From Sedimentisphaerales bacterium (lineage in GTDB: Bacteria; Planctomycetota; Phycisphaerae; Sedimentisphaerales; SG8-4): a stretch of 64,000 nt of DNA. The position numbers and the translations under genes were made by a program. The stretch spans positions 10,463-74,462 of the forward strand of contig JAFGJR010000182.1 in NCBI GenBank assembly GCA_016928975.1, written 5' to 3'. The notes beneath the pieces are model-generated. The model saw only the letters and a program-made list of their open reading frames with translations. It was not told the origin of the DNA and did no database searches. The first letter of the stretch is position 1, and each line of letters opens with the position of its first letter. Positions 61,107-64,000 of the stretch are shown here, piece by piece.

Positions 61107-62537
61107 TCATAGCAGCAAGGCGGGGGCCTGGGGCGGCTTGCCTTTCCACGACAGACTCCCATCAGCCTGCAGGAAGTACAGGAGGATATCGAAGGTCGTG
61201 ACGATGCCCTGCACGGCCCCCTTCTCATCCACAACGGGCAAGCAGCGCCCGCCGCAGCGGCGCATACTCTCGATCGTCCCTTCCAGCGTCGTGTCCGGCC
61301 CAATCGTACGGACCGGCCGACTCATGATCCATTTCACCTTCACCCCAAGCGTTGCATCATCCTCCGGGCGATGCCACTTGGCGAACACCGGACGCAAATA
61401 CAGGCTCACTGCCCCCAGAATGTTCGAATTGGAGACAAGCCCTTCGAGATCTCCATTCTGGCCGATCAACACGTAACCGGCGTTGTGTTGCTGCATTTTC
61501 GCCAGCACGGCCTGGACGGTATCCTCCGGGGTTGCCCAGACGATGTCCCGCTGCATGATCCGCGCCACCGGCGTGCGCAGCAGCTCGGTCAGGCCGCCGT
61601 CCGGCGCGCGGGTCTGCCGCGAGAGGGGTGCCACCGGATCGGGCTCTCGCGGAGCGGCGTCGGTATCCTGGGCAGCAGTCGGTGGTGCCTCGTCCGGGGG
61701 ACGGGGCTTTGTCGGTGGCTCGCCACGATCCGCGGGCACCGGAGCCTGTGCGACGGCCGCCGGGACGACGTCACAGGCAGGATTACCGGACGTCAGGGAA
61801 CGAGGCGGCACGTCGGAAGCCGGTGTGGACTGCTCGTTTCCCCTCTTGCTGTCGCCATCGTCGGCTGAGACCCCAGGGGTCGCCACATTCACGTCCGCCG
61901 GTTTCTGTTGTGGCGGCGTCCTGCCTCCAGGTTCCATTCCTGTGTTGTCAACGCTGCCCAAAATGGACTTGGGGAACACCACGGCGCAGGTGAAGCTCGG
62001 GTAGGGCTCAACGGTCATGTCATACAGGGCCGCCAGAACCTGGTCTTCGGGCGACAGTGGCATCTGGCCAGGCTTGTCCCATAGCTTGCCGATGAACGTG
62101 TCTTTCTTCAGGAAGTGCCTGTGGCCCTTGCACTGCTCCCGGAAGACCGTGTCCCAGGAGCCCACCAGGAGGTTGCCCACCTCCCTGGCGGCATCCTGCA
62201 GACTCTCGGTGTTCTCCATGGACCCGCGTTTGACCTGCTCGAGAATCCGTTTCTCCGGGAGCATGATGACGACACCCGAGAGGATGAACAGTCCTGCCTG
62301 GTCAAACAGGAGATGGAAGGTCCCGGTCAGGGCTCCGTCCGCACTGACCACGTGGATTGCGGTCAGCTTCTTGAAATGGTCACGCAGACTTCCGGCCGCC
62401 TCCATGCCCGCCTGCCGGCGGTCGCACCGCACATCTGCCTCGAACATGCTGGTGATTCCTTCGCAGAAGCTCTGGTACGCCGCATCGGATAGCTCGATGA
62501 TCCGTGCCGTGGTGTCGATCGCCATTGTAGCTGTCAT
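61107..62537 (-). CDS. Fusion of a CheX-like phosphatase domain to a tandem CBS domain
   Basis: The protein is about 476 residues. The N-terminal 175 residues resemble CheX/CheC: ALTGTFHLLFDQAGLFILSG and the helix AAREVGNLLVGSWD with the ExxN signature of CheY-P phosphatases. A Pro/Asp-rich linker (about 200-310) follows. The C-terminus is a CBS pair: VARIMQRDIVWATPEDTVQA ... GYVLIGQNGDLEGLVS, and WIMSRPVRTIGPDTTLEGTI ... CLPVVDEKGAVQGIVTTFD. CBS pairs bind adenine nucleotides in many proteins. Placed between cheX and cheA, it may let the phosphatase step respond to energy state; this is inference. I do not know this fusion as a characterised chemotaxis protein. Confidence 0.75.
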   Translation of the reverse strand: MTATMAIDTTARIIELSDAAYQSFCEGITSMFEADVRCDRRQAGMEAAGSLRDHFKKLTAIHVVSADGALTGTFHLLFDQAGLFILSGVVIMLPEKRILEQVKRGSMENTESLQDAAREVGNLLVGSWDTVFREQCKGHRHFLKKDTFIGKLWDKPGQMPLSPEDQVLAALYDMTVEPYPSFTCAVVFPKSILGSVDNTGMEPGGRTPPQQKPADVNVATPGVSADDGDSKRGNEQSTPASDVPPRSLTSGNPACDVVPAAVAQAPVPADRGEPPTKPRPPDEAPPTAAQDTDAAPREPDPVAPLSRQTRAPDGGLTELLRTPVARIMQRDIVWATPEDTVQAVLAKMQQHNAGYVLIGQNGDLEGLVSNSNILGAVSLYLRPVFAKWHRPEDDATLGVKVKWIMSRPVRTIGPDTTLEGTIESMRRCGGRCLPVVDEKGAVQGIVTTFDILLYFLQADGSLSWKGKPPQAPALLL

Positions 62538-62572
62538 GGTCTATCCGGAGTGCCCTGACTCTCTTGGCCTGC

Positions 62573-63073
62573 TCATGTGCCCTGCGTCGGCTTCTGGGAC
62601 GGGCCGTTGCGATACAACAGCGAGAACTCGGCGCTGTGTTGCCCTTCGATATCCGCCACGACTGTTACCGAGTTGGCCCCCTCGCCGAGACGGTTCTTCA
62701 GCTCCCGTCCGCGGACCACCGACGGGATCGAGACCTCAATGGCCCCCACGTCGTCCTGGATCTTCGATTTGATGGCGCCCATCACCATGTTGGCCAGTTC
62801 CCCGATCGCATCGCAGATGTCCGCCTCGCCAAGCTCGGCGCTGGTGTCCATGCCGAGCATGTTGGCTGCGATCGTCCTGGCGCAGGCCACGTCGCAGCAG
62901 ATTGCCAGACAGCCCTCGAGACGGCCCTTGAACGTGATCGATCCCAGCAGCGCCACGTCCTCGATGGGGGGACTGTTCCCATCGGATTCCGCCAACGCCA
63001 CGAAGACCATGGTTTCGAATACTTCCCTGGCACTGTCCAGCAGGAAGTCCTTGAGGGATGCTGTTGTCACCAT
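62573..63073 (-). CDS. cheX: CheX-type CheY-P phosphatase
   Basis: The protein is about 166 residues and matches CheX: TFKGRLEGCLAICCDVACAR, then ADICDAIGELANMVMGAIKS with the ExxN catalytic pair (E and N in ELAN). It dephosphorylates CheY-P to end the signal. ATG 63073 (MVTTASLKDF) is preferred; an upstream codon at 63094 would add seven residues. cheY precedes it in the operon. Confidence 0.85.
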   Translation of the reverse strand: MVTTASLKDFLLDSAREVFETMVFVALAESDGNSPPIEDVALLGSITFKGRLEGCLAICCDVACARTIAANMLGMDTSAELGEADICDAIGELANMVMGAIKSKIQDDVGAIEVSIPSVVRGRELKNRLGEGANSVTVVADIEGQHSAEFSLLYRNGPSQKPTQGT

Positions 63074-63140
63074 TTTCTGCTCCCTATCAGGCATGTCTCG
63101 GGACGGGTCTCAAACCCGCTCCGACACGCGTTTTCCACGT

Positions 63141-63515
63141 TCAGTTCAACAGAGGGGCCAGCTTCTCGTGAAACTGCTCCGGCGTGAACGGCTTGGTGAT
63201 GTACCCATCGGCACCGTCGGCCATGAGGCGGTCAATCAGGTCCTGGGCGCTTTCGGTGGACACCATCACGATCTTGGTGCCAGCGCAGTTCGCCAACTCC
63301 CGGGCCTTCTTGACGAGCTCTGTGCCGCTCATCTCAGGCATGTTGATGTCGCATAACACGACATCGACGGCGCCTGCCTTGAGTTTCTCCAACGCCTCGA
63401 CGCCGCTACCGGCCTCCTCCGTCTTCTCGAATTCCAGGCCCGACATGCGCACCGTTCGCATGACGATCTTTCGCATCGTGGCCGAATCATCCACTATCAT
63501 TAGTGATTTTCCCAT
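63141..63515 (-). CDS. cheY: CheY-type response regulator
   Basis: The 124-residue single receiver domain has SLMIVDDSATMRKIV (acidic pair), phospho-acceptor Asp in VVLCDINMPEMSG, VMVSTES at the switch position (Ser where E. coli CheY has Thr87) and ITKPFTPEQF with the conserved Lys. It is phosphorylated by CheA and should act on the flagellar or type IV pilus motor. It lies directly upstream of cheX. Confidence 0.93.
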   Translation of the reverse strand: MGKSLMIVDDSATMRKIVMRTVRMSGLEFEKTEEAGSGVEALEKLKAGAVDVVLCDINMPEMSGTELVKKARELANCAGTKIVMVSTESAQDLIDRLMADGADGYITKPFTPEQFHEKLAPLLN

Positions 63516-63611
63516 GGCATGTCTCTCACTCTCATCGCAGAAGAACGGCTCGGACGGGCCTCAGGTCCGCCCGAGCCAGATCGAATCCAACATCCCGTCG
63601 ATGGAACGCGC

Positions 63612-64000
63612 TTATCCGTTGAAGGCCTTGAGGTCGTCTTCGTGAGGATCCAGTGGGATTGCCTTGTGTGCCGCCGACTTGGGCGTTGCCTTGGGCTTGG
63701 CCTTGGCGTCGCCGTGGGCGATCTTATGGAACGGCTCATCCGACCTGCCGAAGCCGTGCGGTTTGCCTGTGCCGTGTTCTGACGGATGGGCAGCCCTGGA
63801 CAGATTGGCGACCTTGGGACTCTCGGCCGTCTGTTTGGCCGCGGAGCTGCCCGTTCGTGAGGTCTTGCCTCCAACGACGGCCACCAGTTGGGCGACGACT
63901 TCCTGCATCGACGCGGCCTGGGCGCTGAGCTCCTCGGAGGCGCTGGCGCTTTCCTCGGCGTTGGCGGCGTTCTGCTGGGTGACCTTGTCCATCTGGGCCA
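63612..64000 (-). CDS. Methyl-accepting chemotaxis protein, C-terminal end (5' part beyond the window)
   Basis: The frame is open to the window edge. The visible 129 residues begin AQMDKVTQQNAANAEESASA, the end of the MCP signalling domain with its second methylation helix, and continue QAASMQEVVAQLVAVVGG. A low-complexity tail rich in Ala, Lys and His follows (DAKAKPKATPKSAAHKAI). No CheR-docking NWETF-type pentapeptide ends the protein. It is the first visible gene of the chemotaxis operon. Confidence 0.9.
   Translation of the reverse strand, partial: AQMDKVTQQNAANAEESASASEELSAQAASMQEVVAQLVAVVGGKTSRTGSSAAKQTAESPKVANLSRAAHPSEHGTGKPHGFGRSDEPFHKIAHGDAKAKPKATPKSAAHKAIPLDPHEDDLKAFNG

Overview
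The window looks like part of a planctomycete chromosome, most likely from the Phycisphaerae/Sedimentisphaerales side of Planctomycetota. This is an inference from gene content: a Ser/Thr kinase fused to WD40 repeats, an exosortase with a polysaccharide locus, a secreted FG-GAP protein ending in dockerin-type calcium loops, a Tat-exported Gfo/Idh/MocA oxidoreductase, many lipoproteins, high GC, and short interspersed palindromes of kinds I associate with planctomycete genomes. No rRNA or tRNA gene was recognised.

Layout. 1-637: end of a heavy-metal-type permease. 819-17028: exopolysaccharide/exosortase locus with a GT2 glycosyltransferase and a polytopic membrane protein on the minus strand, then on the plus strand a Wza-like export lipoprotein, exosortase, EpsI-like protein, a 1643-residue TPR protein, a Wzc-like chain-length/kinase protein with degenerate nucleotide-binding motifs, an inserted MNT/HEPN pair and a sugar-nucleotide epimerase. 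17188-18875: a two-gene OLD-type ATPase plus TOPRIM (DUF3226-like) cassette, the best candidate defence system. 18948-21471: a minus-strand group (VOC protein, Ycf46-like AAA ATPase, PEGA lipoprotein). 21871-23883: pheT without its usual N-terminal tRNA-binding domain. 23885-24600: a repeat island. 25009-30792: WD40 kinase, an orphan MNT nucleotidyltransferase, an SGNH hydrolase, a probable 6S RNA and an HD hydrolase. 30825-37857: parvulin lipoprotein, acpS, mnmG, a broken toxin/antitoxin pair, a trypsin-like protease, a radical SAM protein and hisA. 37964-43734: a coherent nucleoside/ribose salvage unit (exported nucleoside hydrolase, ribokinase, three-component sugar ABC importer). 43882-50604: FHA-GAF protein, FG-GAP/dockerin protein, deaminase, ankyrin lipoprotein, small exported protein, mdh. 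50709-56331: P-type ATPase, DUF1646-type transporter, Gfo/Idh/MocA oxidoreductase. 56560-64000: minus-strand chemotaxis operon in transcription order MCP, cheY, cheX, a CheX-CBS fusion, cheA, cheR, cheD, cheB.

The most unusual signal is a set of short palindromic elements that sit between genes and also inside conserved genes in frame: two copies of a 58-bp double-hairpin element in hisA, a 28-bp palindrome in the ribokinase gene and an A-rich GATCAAA tract in the radical SAM gene. Each adds roughly 9-20 residues while keeping the reading frame, much as Rickettsia palindromic elements do. The same families lie together in the repeat island upstream of the kinase gene.
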